A DNA stretch of 64,000 bases from DATAEE01 sp963725145 (GTDB lineage Bacteria > Acidobacteriota > Vicinamibacteria > Vicinamibacterales > 2-12-FULL-66-21). Shown one piece after another: positions 6,489 through 16,011 of this stretch. Numbering within the stretch: position 1 is the stretch's first letter; each line of letters starts with the position of its first letter. The notes beneath the pieces were generated by a model. It worked only from the letters and a program-made list of their open reading frames with translations. It was not told the origin of the DNA and searched no databases. The position numbers were made by a program, and so were the translations under genes. The stretch spans positions 1,736,001-1,800,000 of the forward strand of contig CAVRXL010000012.1 in NCBI GenBank assembly GCA_963725145.1, written 5' to 3'.

Positions 6489-9089
6489 ATGAATCTCCAG
6501 AAGTACACCGAAAAAGCCCAGGAAGCGATCGTCGCCGCGCAGCGGATGGCCGACGAGCGCAATAACCCGCAGGTCGAGCCGGAGCACGTGCTGCTCGCGC
6601 TGGTCGGCCAGAAAGAGGGCATCGTCCCGGAGATCATCCGGAAGATGAACGTCGATCCGGCCGCGGTGACGACCGCGCTCAGGGCGGAGGTCGAGAAGTT
6701 CCCGACGGCCTACGGCGGATCGCAGGCGGGACTGTCACCGCGCCTGCGCGCCATCTCGGATGCGGCGGAGAAGGAAGCCGAGCGGCTGAAGGACGAGTAC
6801 GTCAGCACGGAGCATCTGCTCCTCGCGATCGCGGGCGAGAGCGGCCGCTCCCCCGCCGCGCGCGCGCTCCATCAGCTCAAGATCACGAAGGACGCCATCC
6901 TGTCGGCGATGACGGCGGTACGCGGCTCGCAGCGGGTCACGGATCAGAACCCGGAGGCGAAATACCAGGCGCTCGAGCGCTACGGCCGCGAGCTCACCGA
7001 CCTCGCGCGCAAAGGCAAGCTCGACCCGGTCATCGGCCGGGACGAGGAAATCCGGCGCGTGATCCAGGTGCTCTTGCGCCGGACCAAGAACAACCCGGTG
7101 CTGATTGGAGAGCCGGGCGTCGGGAAGACGGCGATCGTCGAAGGGCTCGCGCAGCGCATCATCCGGGGAGACGTGACGGAGGGGCTCAAGAACAAGAAGA
7201 TCGTCGCCCTCGACATGGGGGCGCTCGTCGCCGGCGCGAAGTACCGCGGCGAGTTCGAGGAACGGCTGAAAGCCGTCCTCAAGGAGATCACGGACTCGCA
7301 GGGCGAAATCATCCTCTTCATCGACGAGCTCCACACCGTCGTCGGCGCTGGCGCGGCCGAGGGGTCGATCGACGCCTCGAACATGCTGAAGCCGATGCTC
7401 GCCCGCGGGGAGCTCCACACGATCGGCGCGACGACGCTCGACGAGTACCGGAAGCACATCGAGAAAGACGCCGCGCTCGAGCGGCGCTTCCAGCCGGTCC
7501 AGGTCGGCGAGCCGACGGTCGAGGACTCGATCAGCATCCTGCGCGGCCTTCGCGAGCGGTACGAAATCCACCACGGCGTGAAGCTGAAGGACTCCGCGCT
7601 CGTCGCCGCGGCGGTGCTGTCGCAGCGCTACATCGCCGACCGGTTCCTGCCAGACAAGGCGATCGATCTCGTGGACGAGGCGGCCGCGCGGCTGCGGATG
7701 GAGATCGACTCGATGCCGGCCGAGCTCGACGAGATCGAGCGGCGGATCATGCAGCTCGAGATCGAGCGCGAAGCCCTGAGAAAAGAGAAAGACAAGGCGT
7801 CGAAGGAGCGGCTCGAGCGGCTGGAGAAAGAGCTGGCAAACCTGAAGGAAGAGCGCGGGCGGCTCTCCGCCCATTGGCAGCAGGAAAAGGAGGCGATTCA
7901 GAAGGCCCGCGCCGTCCGGGAAGAGATCGAACAGCTTCGCCAGGAGATCGAGCGCGCGCAGCGTGCCGGCGACTACACCAAGGCGTCAGAGCTGCAGTAC
8001 GGCAAGCTGCCTGAGCGTGAACGTCAGGTTCAGGAATTGGAAACGCAGCTCCAGGAGCTCCAGCGCGGCCAGCGGATGCTGAAGGAGGAAGTGGACGAAG
8101 AGGACATCGCCGAGGTCGTCAGCCGCTGGACCGGCGTTCCGGTCAGCCGGCTGATGGAGGGCGAGATCCAGAAGCTCATCCACATGGAGGAGCGGCTCCA
8201 CCAGCGCGTCGTCGGCCAGGACGAGGCCATCACGGCGGTCGCGAACGCGATGCGGCGCGCCCGAGCGGGGCTCCAGGACCCCAATCGCCCCCTCGGCAGC
8301 TTTCTGTTTCTGGGCCCCACCGGCGTCGGCAAGACGGAGCTCGCGCGGGCGCTGGCCGAGTTCCTGTTCGACGACGAGCATGCGCTCATCCGGATCGACA
8401 TGTCAGAGTATCAGGAGAAGCACACGGTCTCGCGGCTCATCGGCGCCCCGCCGGGGTACATCGGATACGACGAGGCCGGTCAGCTCACGGAGGCCGTGCG
8501 CCGGCGTCCGTACTCCGTCGTGCTCTTCGACGAGATCGAAAAGGCGCACGCCGACGTGCTCAACGTCCTCCTGCAGCTCCTCGACGATGGGCGGCTGACC
8601 GACAACAAGGGCCGCACGGTCGACTTCAAGAACACCGTGGTCATCATGACGTCGAACATCGGGAGCCAGTTCCTGGTCGACGGCGTCACCGAGGGGACGC
8701 GGCGTCAGGTCCAGGACATGCTCCGCCAGACGTTCCGGCCGGAGTTCCTCAACCGTGTCGACGAGATCATCTTCTTCCACCCGCTCGGCCGCGAGCACAT
8801 CCGCGCGATCATCGACATCCAGCTCGCGCGGCTGATGAAGCGGCTCGAGGAGCGGAAGATCCGCGTCGAGCTGACCGACTCCGCGCGCGATCTCCTGATC
8901 GAAGAGGGGTATGATCCGGTGTACGGCGCGCGGCCGCTGAAGCGGACGATTCAACGCCGAGTCCTCGACCCGCTCGCGCTGCGCGTTCTCGAAGGCGAGT
9001 TCCGCGAAGGGGACGCCATCAGGCTGGACAGCGCGCGCGGCGAGTTGAAGTTCGAAAAGAAAGAGCTCGCGGCCACCAAGCATGGCTGA
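6489..9089 (+). CDS. clpB: Disaggregase ClpB (Hsp100)
   Basis: An 866-residue AAA+ chaperone of full length, which threads aggregated proteins through its hexameric pore in partnership with DnaK. Order: Clp-N repeats (1-145); first ATPase with Walker A GEPGVGKT (about 206) and Walker B LFIDELHT; a charged coiled-coil middle domain (about 405-525), the DnaK-docking feature that separates ClpB from ClpA/C; second ATPase with GPTGVGKT (about 608) and VLFDEIEKAH; then sensor motif GARPLKR. GYIGYDEAGQL supplies the pore loop. It follows cbpA and overlaps the ftsH start by 8 bp, which fits an HspR-controlled stress operon. Confidence 0.97.
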   Translation: MNLQKYTEKAQEAIVAAQRMADERNNPQVEPEHVLLALVGQKEGIVPEIIRKMNVDPAAVTTALRAEVEKFPTAYGGSQAGLSPRLRAISDAAEKEAERLKDEYVSTEHLLLAIAGESGRSPAARALHQLKITKDAILSAMTAVRGSQRVTDQNPEAKYQALERYGRELTDLARKGKLDPVIGRDEEIRRVIQVLLRRTKNNPVLIGEPGVGKTAIVEGLAQRIIRGDVTEGLKNKKIVALDMGALVAGAKYRGEFEERLKAVLKEITDSQGEIILFIDELHTVVGAGAAEGSIDASNMLKPMLARGELHTIGATTLDEYRKHIEKDAALERRFQPVQVGEPTVEDSISILRGLRERYEIHHGVKLKDSALVAAAVLSQRYIADRFLPDKAIDLVDEAAARLRMEIDSMPAELDEIERRIMQLEIEREALRKEKDKASKERLERLEKELANLKEERGRLSAHWQQEKEAIQKARAVREEIEQLRQEIERAQRAGDYTKASELQYGKLPERERQVQELETQLQELQRGQRMLKEEVDEEDIAEVVSRWTGVPVSRLMEGEIQKLIHMEERLHQRVVGQDEAITAVANAMRRARAGLQDPNRPLGSFLFLGPTGVGKTELARALAEFLFDDEHALIRIDMSEYQEKHTVSRLIGAPPGYIGYDEAGQLTEAVRRRPYSVVLFDEIEKAHADVLNVLLQLLDDGRLTDNKGRTVDFKNTVVIMTSNIGSQFLVDGVTEGTRRQVQDMLRQTFRPEFLNRVDEIIFFHPLGREHIRAIIDIQLARLMKRLEERKIRVELTDSARDLLIEEGYDPVYGARPLKRTIQRRVLDPLALRVLEGEFREGDAIRLDSARGELKFEKKELAATKHG

Positions 9090-10943
9090 GCGCACGTCCT
9101 CGCCCAACCCCCGCAGCGGGCGCCGCCGCGGCGATCGACTGCGCGGCACGCCGTCTGCGGGCTCCGCGGTGTGGTACGTCCTGGCCTTCCTCGTTCTCGC
9201 CGCGATCGTCCAGGGAATCTTCTACTCGTACCAGGCCGGCCGCGCGCTCCAGTACAGCGAGTTCAAATCGCTCGTGCGGGCCGACAAGGTCCAGGAGGTC
9301 GTGCTCTCCCAGGAGCGCGTGCGCGGCGTTCTCAAGCAGGCGGATGACCAGGGTCGAAAGACGTTCGCCGCGATACGCATCGAAGATCCCAAGCTGGTCG
9401 AGGAGCTCGAGAAGCACGGCGTACGCTTCAGCGGAGAGATCGCCAGCCGCTGGGTGACCGAGCTGCTCGGCTGGATTCTGCCGCTGGTCTTCATTGTCGC
9501 CCTGTGGACGCTGCTTCTTCCGCCGCATGGGTGGCGCGGAAGGAGGCGTGATGTCGTTTGCGCGCAGCCGCGCCAAGATCTACGCCGAGGACGACGTGAA
9601 GGTCAGCTTCGGCGACGTCGCCGGCGTCGACGAGGCGGAGAACGAGCTGCGCGAGATCGTCGAGTTCCTGAAGACGCCCAAGAAGTACACGAGCATCGGC
9701 GGGCGGATCCCGAAAGGGGTGCTGCTCGTCGGCCCGCCCGGCACGGGCAAGACGCTGCTCGCCAAGGCCGTCGCCGGCGAGGCGAAGGTCCCGTTCTTCA
9801 GCCTCAGCGGATCGGAGTTCGTCGAGATGTTCGTCGGCGTCGGCGCGGCGCGCGTGCGCGATCTCTTCGCGCAGGCCGAGGCCAAGGCGCCGTGCATCGT
9901 CTTCATCGACGAGCTCGATGCGCTCGGCAAAATGCGCGTCCAGTCGCCGCTCGGCAGCCACGAGGAGCGCGAGCAGACGCTCAACCAGCTCCTTGCCGAG
10001 ATGGACGGCTTCGATTCGAAGAAGGGGGTCATCATCATGGGGGCGACCAACCGCCCCGAGGTGCTCGACCCGGCGCTCCTCCGCCCGGGCCGGTTCGACC
10101 GGCAGGTGCTCGTGGACAAGCCGGACGTCCGCGGCCGCGAGGAGATTCTCAAGATCCACGTCCGGGACGTGAAGGTCGCGCCGGACGTCGACCTCAAGGT
10201 CGTCGCGGCGCGCACCGCCGGCTTCGCGGGCGCCGATCTCGCGAACCTCGTGAACGAGGCGGCGCTGCTCGCGGCGCGGAAGGACAAGTCGGCGGCGGGC
10301 CGCGCCGACTTCGACGAAGCCATCGACCGCTTGATCGCCGGGCTCGAAAAGAAGCGCGTGATGAGCCAGAAGGAGCGGCGCATCGTCGCGTACCACGAGT
10401 CGGGGCACGCGATCGTGGCGAGCGTCCTGCCGGGGCTCGACCCGGTGCACAAGATCTCGATCGTCCAGCGCGGCTTCGGTGCGCTCGGCTACACGATGCA
10501 GCTCCCGCTGGAGGACCGCTACCTGCTGACGCGGACGGACCTCCTCAACCAGCTGTCCGTCCTGCTCGCCGGCCGCAGCGCGGAGGAGATTGCATTCAAC
10601 GAGATTTCGACCGGCGCCCAGAACGATCTGCAGCGCGCCTCCGACATCGCGCGCGCGATGGTCACCGAGTTCGGGATGAGCGACTCGCTCGGCGCGATCG
10701 ACCTACAACGGGCACAAGCGGCCGGCGTTCCTCGAGATGCCGCTCGGATCCGAGCGCGGACCGCACTCGGAGGAGACCGCGCAGAAGATCGACGCCGAGG
10801 TCAAGCGAATCATGACCGAGGCGCACGACCAGGCGCGCCGGGTCCTCCAGGAGCGCCGGCCGTCGCTCGACGATCTCGCCGGACGGCTCCTCGAGAGGGA
10901 AGTCATCGAAGGCGACGAGCTGCGCGCCATGCTCGAGAAATAG
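9082..10943 (+). CDS. ftsH: Membrane ATP-dependent zinc protease FtsH (two frameshifts)
   Basis: FtsH degrades misfolded membrane and selected cytosolic proteins. Visible parts: an N-terminal helix (WYVLAFLVLAAIVQGIF), an extracytoplasmic domain, a second helix (WILPLVFIVALWTLLL), an AAA module with GPPGTGKT and CIVFIDELDALG, then the M41 site HESGH and the late Asp segment LNQLSVLLAGRSAEE. Two single-base shifts break it. Near 9514-9520 the frame advances before RRMGGAEGGVMSF. At about 10703 an extra C in GACCTAC precedes YNGHKRPAFLEM. Correcting both gives about 620 residues, normal length. FtsH is essential in many bacteria, so sequence error is the likely cause. Confidence 0.9.
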
Positions 10944-10961
10944 CATCCGCGTCATCCGTGG

Positions 10962-10970
10962 TGCTAGGAT
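10962..10970 (+). promoter_or_regulatory. Extended -10 promoter of M14 peptidase
   Basis: TGCTAGGAT is an extended -10 (TGn followed by TANNNT). It ends 8 nt before ATG 10979, with no Shine-Dalgarno, so the mRNA would be leaderless or nearly so. No -35 is evident. Confidence 0.45.
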
Positions 10971-10978
10971 CGTTCGCC

Positions 10979-13900
10979 ATGATCCGCCTCGCCGCCCTCG
11001 CGATCGCACTCTCCATCGCCGTTCCCGCTTCCGCACAATACGCCCGCGACCCGAAGCAGCCGGTCGACGCGGAGTACGCCGCCAGGATGAAGGAGTACAC
11101 GACCGCGCCCCACTTCACGTCCCCCCTGGTCGATTACCTGCCGGCCTCGAAGACCGTGCCGACGCCCAAGGCGGTGCTCGGCGACGTCGCGGGTGCGCCC
11201 GGGAAGCTGCCCTATTCGAAAGAGGTCTACGCTTACATGCGGATGGTCGAGAAAGCCAGCCCGCGCGTAAAGGTGTATTCGATTGGAAAGACCGAGGAAG
11301 GGCGCGAGATGATCGCGGTGGCGGTGTCCTCCGAGGCGAACCTCTCGGCGCTCGAGGCCAACCGCGCCCGGCTCGCGAAGCTCGCCGATCCGCGGACGAT
11401 CCAGATGAACGACGCGGAGGCGGAGAAGCTCGTCGCCGCGTCGGTGCCCGTGTACTACATCACGGGGACCATCCACTCACCCGAGACCGGCTCACCGACC
11501 GCGCTGATGGAGCTCGTGTACCGGCTGGCGGTGGATGAGAGCCCGTACATCCGGAAGATCCGGGAGCGGCTCGTCACGCTCATCACGCCGGTCGTCGAAG
11601 TGGATGGCCGCGACCGCCAGGTGGACATCTATAACTGGCACCTGGCGAATCCCGGGAAGCACTGGCCCCCGACGCTGTATTGGGGCAAGTACGTCGCGCA
11701 CGACAACAACCGCGACGGGATGGCGATCACGCTGAAGCTCACCGAGAACGTGCTGAACACGTACCTGGGCTGGAAGGCGCAGGTGCTGCACGACCTGCAC
11801 GAGTCGGTCGCGTATCTGTACGACAACACCGTCGGCGACGGCCCCTACAACGCGTGGCTCGATCCCATCCTGACCGACGAGTGGCAGATGATCGGGTGGC
11901 ACAACGTGTCCGAGATGACCAAGATGGGCATGCCGGGCGTGTTCACGCACGGCACGTTCGACACGTGGACGCCGGGCTATCTCATGTTCCTCGCGGCCAC
12001 GCACAACGGCATCAGCCGCCTGTACGAAACGTTCGGCAACGCCGGCGCCGACACGCTGGATCGAACGCTCACGCCGTCGCAGTACTCCAGAACGTGGTAC
12101 CGTCAGAATCCTCCGCTGCCGAAAACGAAGTGGTCTCAGCGCAACAATAACAACTACCAGCAGACCGGCCTGCTCGTGTCGCTCAACCACTTCGCCGACA
12201 ACAGCAAGCTGTTTCTCAAGAATTTCTACCTGAAGAGCAAGCGCTCGATCCTCAAGGCCAGGACGGAAGGTCCCGCGGCGTACGTCTTTTCCGCAGACGA
12301 TCCCCGCCTCGGAGCGCAGGCCGATCTGCTACGCGTGCTCCAGAAGCAGGGCGTCGAGATCTCGCGTGCGACCGCGCCCTTCACGGTCGTCGTGGGCAAG
12401 AAGCGGCCCCCGAGGCGCGAGACGACCGAGAGCACGGGGAACGGCAACGGCGCCCCGGCGCAGAAGCCGGAGGACGGGCAGAGGCGGGACACGTCGAAGG
12501 ATGTCCCCGACGTCCGCACGTTCCCCGCCGGATCGTACGTCGTGCGCATCGACCAGCCGTACAGCCGCATCGCCGACGCGTTGCTCGACTATCAGTACTG
12601 GGCGCCGGACGATCCGCAGCGCAACCCATACGACGACACAGGGTGGACCTTCGGCGAGCTCTTCGATGTCAGGGTGACGCGGGTGCCGGACGTCAAGGTG
12701 CTGGACGCAACGATGGAGCGCGTCAGCGGCCCGGTCACGGCGCCGGGCGGCGTGACAGGGACGGGATCCGTGTTCGCGGTCAACCACAACACCGACCCGT
12801 CGCTCGCGACCCTGCGGTACCGCTTCAGGGACGCGGCCTTCGACGTGGCGGAGGAGCCGTTCGAGGCCGGGGGCAAGTCGTTCAACCGCGGGTCGTTCCT
12901 GATCCGGAACGTCGACGCCGGCGCGCTCGACGCGGCCGCGCGCGAGCTCGGGCTGTCGGCGATCGCGCTTCCGTCGGCGCCGTCGGTCAAGACGCACCCG
13001 GCGCGCGCCGCCCGGATCGCGATCCTGCACACATGGATGAACACACAGGACGAGGGCTGGTGGCGCCTGGCCTTCGACCAGCTGTCGATTCCGTTCGACT
13101 ACATCAGCACTCAGGACGTGGCGAAGGACGGGTCGCTCCGGTCGAAGTACGACGTGATCCTGTTCCCGCCCGTCGGCCGCGGCGGCGGCCCCGCGATTAT
13201 CGCGGGCATGCCGATGTTCGGCAACCCGATTCCGTGGAAGACGACCGACCTCACCCCGAACCTCGGGATTGACGAGACCGACGACATTCGCCCCGGCCTC
13301 GGGTGGGAAGGGATGGGGAACCTCCAGAAGTTCGTCTCCGACGGAGGCGTGCTCATCGGGGTGGACGACACGGCTGACTTCGCCGCCACCTATGGGCTCA
13401 CGCACGGGGTGAGCATCGTCCGGCCGCAGCGGCTGAAGGTGACCGGCAGCGTGCTCCGATCGAAGGTAGTGGATGAGGCGAGCCCCATCGCGTACGGCTA
13501 CAGGGACAACCTCTCGATTTATGCGTTCGACGGGCCGATCTTCGCCGTGAGCAACTTCGCGCGCGGCGGCGGCCGCGGCGGAGGCGGAGGGGGAAGCGGA
13601 GACGAGCGGCGGCGGCCCACGGGCCGCGGCACGGCCGAGGATCCCGACCAGCCGCAGGGACGGCCGCTCGCCGAACCGGCGCCGGAGGATCCGCGCGTCG
13701 AGCCCTGGCAGGCGGCGCCGGTCCTCGACGAGCAGCTCAGGAACGGCGTGAACGTGATCCCGCCGGCCCACCGGCCGCGGGTTGTCCTCCGCTACGGCGA
13801 CAGCCGCGACCTGCTCGTCTCGGGTCTGCTCGACGGCGGCAGCGAGATCGCGCAGCGTCCGATGGTCATCGACGTGCCGGTGGCGAAGGGGCACGTGGTG

Positions 13901-14017
13901 CTCTTCTCCAACAATCCGGTGTGGCGCGGCGAGACGCGGGGCAGCTATTTCCTGGTGCTCAACGCGATCCTCAACCACGACAGCCTGAACGCCGGCCGCG
14001 TGCTGGACAAGCAGTAG
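10979..14017 (+). CDS. Secreted M14 zinc carboxypeptidase family protein
   Basis: A 1012-residue exported peptidase. ATG 10979 starts a signal peptide ending in VPASAQ. The M14 catalytic domain spans roughly residues 50-400, with the zinc pair in GTIHSPETGS (HxxE) and a later VLHDLHESVAYLY segment that can give the third His; HDNNRDGM supplies Asn-Arg. The C-terminal half contains a glutamine-amidotransferase-like or Rossmann segment (RIAILHTWMNTQDEGWWR) and a Gly/Arg-rich linker near residues 860-900. Large M14 proteins of this architecture are common in Acidobacteriota and presumably process peptides outside the cytoplasm. Its reading frame runs on from the shifted ftsH frame by chance. Confidence 0.88.
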   Translation: MIRLAALAIALSIAVPASAQYARDPKQPVDAEYAARMKEYTTAPHFTSPLVDYLPASKTVPTPKAVLGDVAGAPGKLPYSKEVYAYMRMVEKASPRVKVYSIGKTEEGREMIAVAVSSEANLSALEANRARLAKLADPRTIQMNDAEAEKLVAASVPVYYITGTIHSPETGSPTALMELVYRLAVDESPYIRKIRERLVTLITPVVEVDGRDRQVDIYNWHLANPGKHWPPTLYWGKYVAHDNNRDGMAITLKLTENVLNTYLGWKAQVLHDLHESVAYLYDNTVGDGPYNAWLDPILTDEWQMIGWHNVSEMTKMGMPGVFTHGTFDTWTPGYLMFLAATHNGISRLYETFGNAGADTLDRTLTPSQYSRTWYRQNPPLPKTKWSQRNNNNYQQTGLLVSLNHFADNSKLFLKNFYLKSKRSILKARTEGPAAYVFSADDPRLGAQADLLRVLQKQGVEISRATAPFTVVVGKKRPPRRETTESTGNGNGAPAQKPEDGQRRDTSKDVPDVRTFPAGSYVVRIDQPYSRIADALLDYQYWAPDDPQRNPYDDTGWTFGELFDVRVTRVPDVKVLDATMERVSGPVTAPGGVTGTGSVFAVNHNTDPSLATLRYRFRDAAFDVAEEPFEAGGKSFNRGSFLIRNVDAGALDAAARELGLSAIALPSAPSVKTHPARAARIAILHTWMNTQDEGWWRLAFDQLSIPFDYISTQDVAKDGSLRSKYDVILFPPVGRGGGPAIIAGMPMFGNPIPWKTTDLTPNLGIDETDDIRPGLGWEGMGNLQKFVSDGGVLIGVDDTADFAATYGLTHGVSIVRPQRLKVTGSVLRSKVVDEASPIAYGYRDNLSIYAFDGPIFAVSNFARGGGRGGGGGGSGDERRRPTGRGTAEDPDQPQGRPLAEPAPEDPRVEPWQAAPVLDEQLRNGVNVIPPAHRPRVVLRYGDSRDLLVSGLLDGGSEIAQRPMVIDVPVAKGHVVLFSNNPVWRGETRGSYFLVLNAILNHDSLNAGRVLDKQ

Positions 14018-15861
14018 TGGCGGAAGAAGGGCTTCTTTCCCAACTCAAGCGGTTCCTCGTCGGCCGGCCGATCCCGTCGCATCTCGCGCATCACGAGCGG
14101 CTGTCCAAGGTCACCGGCCTGGCGGTGCTCTCTTCCGACGCGCTGTCGTCGGTCGCCTACGCCACCGAAGAGATTGTCCGGGTCCTGATTATCGGCGGCG
14201 TCGCGGCGATGTGGTACGCGACGCCGATCTCCATCCTGATCGCCGGGCTCCTCGCGACGGTCGCCTTTTCGTACCGCCAGACGATCTATGCCTATCCGAG
14301 CGGTGGCGGCGCGTACATCGTCGCGAAGGAGAACCTCGGCTCGTGGGCAGGGCTGACGGCGGCGGCGGCGCTCCTGATCGATTACACGTTGACCGTCGCG
14401 GTCAGCATCGCGGCAGGGGTCGCCGCGCTGACCTCCGCGTTTCCCGAGTTGCACGACCACCGCGTCGGGCTCGCGATCGGTTTCATCACCGTGCTGATGG
14501 TCGGAAACCTGCGCGGCATTCGCGAGTCGGGGAACATCTTCTCGGTCCCGACCTACTTCTTCATCGCCATGATCCTGGGCCTCATCGGCGTCGGGATCTG
14601 GCGGTCGGTGGTGGGGACGATCGTGCCGGTCGAGCCGACCGAGCCGCTGTATGTGCCAGAGGCAGCCGGCGCCTTCACGACGTTCGTGCTGCTCAGGGCG
14701 TTCGCGAACGGCTGCACGGCGATGACCGGCGTCGAGGCGGTGGCGGACGGCGTGCCCGCGTTCCGGAAGCCGGAGGCGAAGAACGCGGCGACGACGCTGA
14801 TCATCATGGCCGTCGTCGCGATCACCATGTTCGTGGGCATCACGCTGCTCGCGCACGCCTATCAGATCATTCCGTCGGAGCGCGAGACCGTCGTTTCGCA
14901 GCTCGCCCGCGGCATCTTTGGAGGGCGTGGTGTCCCCTACTACCTGGTACAGGCCGCGACCATGCTGATCCTCGTGCTCGCGGCGAACACCGCCTACGCG
15001 GACTTTCCGCGGCTCGCGTCGATCGTGGCGCGCGACAAGTATCTGCCGCGCCAGTTCATGAACCAGGGAGATCGCCTCGCGTTCTCGAACGGCATCGTGA
15101 GCCTGAGCGTCTTCGCCGCGCTGCTCATCGTCGTCTTCGCCGGCGACACCCACGCGCTGATCCCGCTCTACATGATCGGGGTCTTCATCTCGTTCACCCT
15201 GTCGCAGACGGGTATGGTCCTGCGGGCGAAGCGCAGCGGCAGGCGCAACTGGCTTCCGGAGGCGGCGATCAGTCTCGGGGGCGCGCTGCTCACCGGCACG
15301 GTGCTCGTTATCGTAGCGGTCACGAAGGTCTCCGAGGGCGCGTGGATCATCCTGCTGCTGATTCCCTGCCTCGTCTTCGTGTTCATCCAGACGAAGAAGC
15401 ACTACGACCACGTCGCGGCGGAGCTCTCGCTGAGCGGGATGACCCGGCACCCTCGCCGGAAGAACACAGTGCTCGTGCCGATCAGCGGCATCCAGCGCGC
15501 CGTGATCGAGGCGCTCGAGTACGCCAGCAGCCTGTCGGACGATGTGCGGGCGATTTACGTGGACGTGGATCCGGAGGGGACCGACCAGCTCCGTCGTCAA
15601 TGGGACACGTGGGGCCGGGGGATCCAGCTCGTCGTCCTCGACTCGCCGTATCGTTCGTTGATGGAGCCGCTGCTCGAGTACATCGAGCAGGTGGACGCGG
15701 AAGCGCCGGACGACTACGTGACGATCGTGCTCCCGGAGTTCGTGCCGGCCCGCTGGTGGCACCACCTGCTACACAACCAGCGGGCGCTACTGATCAAGGC
15801 GGCGCTGCTGTTCAAGCCGAACACGGTTGTTACGAGTGTGCCGTTTCATTTGAGCAGGTAG
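14017..15861 (+). CDS. APC-superfamily transporter resembling potassium importer KimA
   Basis: A 614-residue membrane protein with about 12 hydrophobic helices, followed by a soluble C-terminal domain of about 130 residues that begins RKNTVLVPISGIQRAVIEAL and resembles a universal-stress fold. The opening LKRFLVGRPIP...LAVLSSDALSSVAYATEEI strongly resembles KimA/YdaO, the high-affinity potassium importer with the same two-part architecture. Many relatives are annotated merely as amino acid permeases. GTG 14017 overlaps the peptidase stop (TAGTG). Lying directly before porin and kdpFABC, it is best read as part of a potassium island. No ydaO-type riboswitch is possible in the zero-length gap upstream. 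Confidence 0.8.
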   Translation: MAEEGLLSQLKRFLVGRPIPSHLAHHERLSKVTGLAVLSSDALSSVAYATEEIVRVLIIGGVAAMWYATPISILIAGLLATVAFSYRQTIYAYPSGGGAYIVAKENLGSWAGLTAAAALLIDYTLTVAVSIAAGVAALTSAFPELHDHRVGLAIGFITVLMVGNLRGIRESGNIFSVPTYFFIAMILGLIGVGIWRSVVGTIVPVEPTEPLYVPEAAGAFTTFVLLRAFANGCTAMTGVEAVADGVPAFRKPEAKNAATTLIIMAVVAITMFVGITLLAHAYQIIPSERETVVSQLARGIFGGRGVPYYLVQAATMLILVLAANTAYADFPRLASIVARDKYLPRQFMNQGDRLAFSNGIVSLSVFAALLIVVFAGDTHALIPLYMIGVFISFTLSQTGMVLRAKRSGRRNWLPEAAISLGGALLTGTVLVIVAVTKVSEGAWIILLLIPCLVFVFIQTKKHYDHVAAELSLSGMTRHPRRKNTVLVPISGIQRAVIEALEYASSLSDDVRAIYVDVDPEGTDQLRRQWDTWGRGIQLVVLDSPYRSLMEPLLEYIEQVDAEAPDDYVTIVLPEFVPARWWHHLLHNQRALLIKAALLFKPNTVVTSVPFHLSR

Positions 15862-15865
15862 AAGC

Positions 15866-15896
15866 AGAATCTAGAATTCAGAATTACGAGGAATTC
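15866..15896. repeat. AGAATTC-type short repeats
   Basis: AGAATCTAGAATTCAGAATTACGAGGAATTC consists of four degenerate GAATTC units. It belongs to the AT-richer 150-bp gap before the porin gene; nothing else but a possible -10 is recognised there. Confidence 0.55.
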
Positions 15897-15998
15897 GGTA
15901 GAAGGAATCGCCGAAATCCAGCGGATCGCCATGGCGCTTAGCCGCCCCTTTATCACCTTTTAACGGACACCTAATCCTTTCCTTATCGAGCTGAGGCG

Positions 15999-16004
15999 TA
16001 CCCT
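15999..16004 (+). promoter_or_regulatory. Possible -10 box of porin (TACCCT)
   Basis: TACCCT ends 7 nt before ATG 16012, the same placement as other start-proximal TANNNT boxes here. No -35 and no Shine-Dalgarno are seen. Confidence 0.3.
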
Positions 16005-16011
16005 GCGGGGT

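Noticed and set aside
9511..9525. Programmed frameshift in ftsH
   Set aside because: No slippery heptamer or following structure stands out, and neighbouring genes carry the same type of single-base shift, so error is simpler.
9494..14017. A 1507-residue FtsH-M14 peptidase fusion
   Set aside because: The frame enters ftsH after one frameshift and leaves it before another. The ftsH C-terminus is in a different frame with its own stop, and the peptidase has its own start and signal peptide.
14017..14030. ydaO-type riboswitch for the KimA-like gene
   Set aside because: Its start overlaps the upstream stop, leaving no leader, and nothing in the preceding coding sequence resembles the motif.
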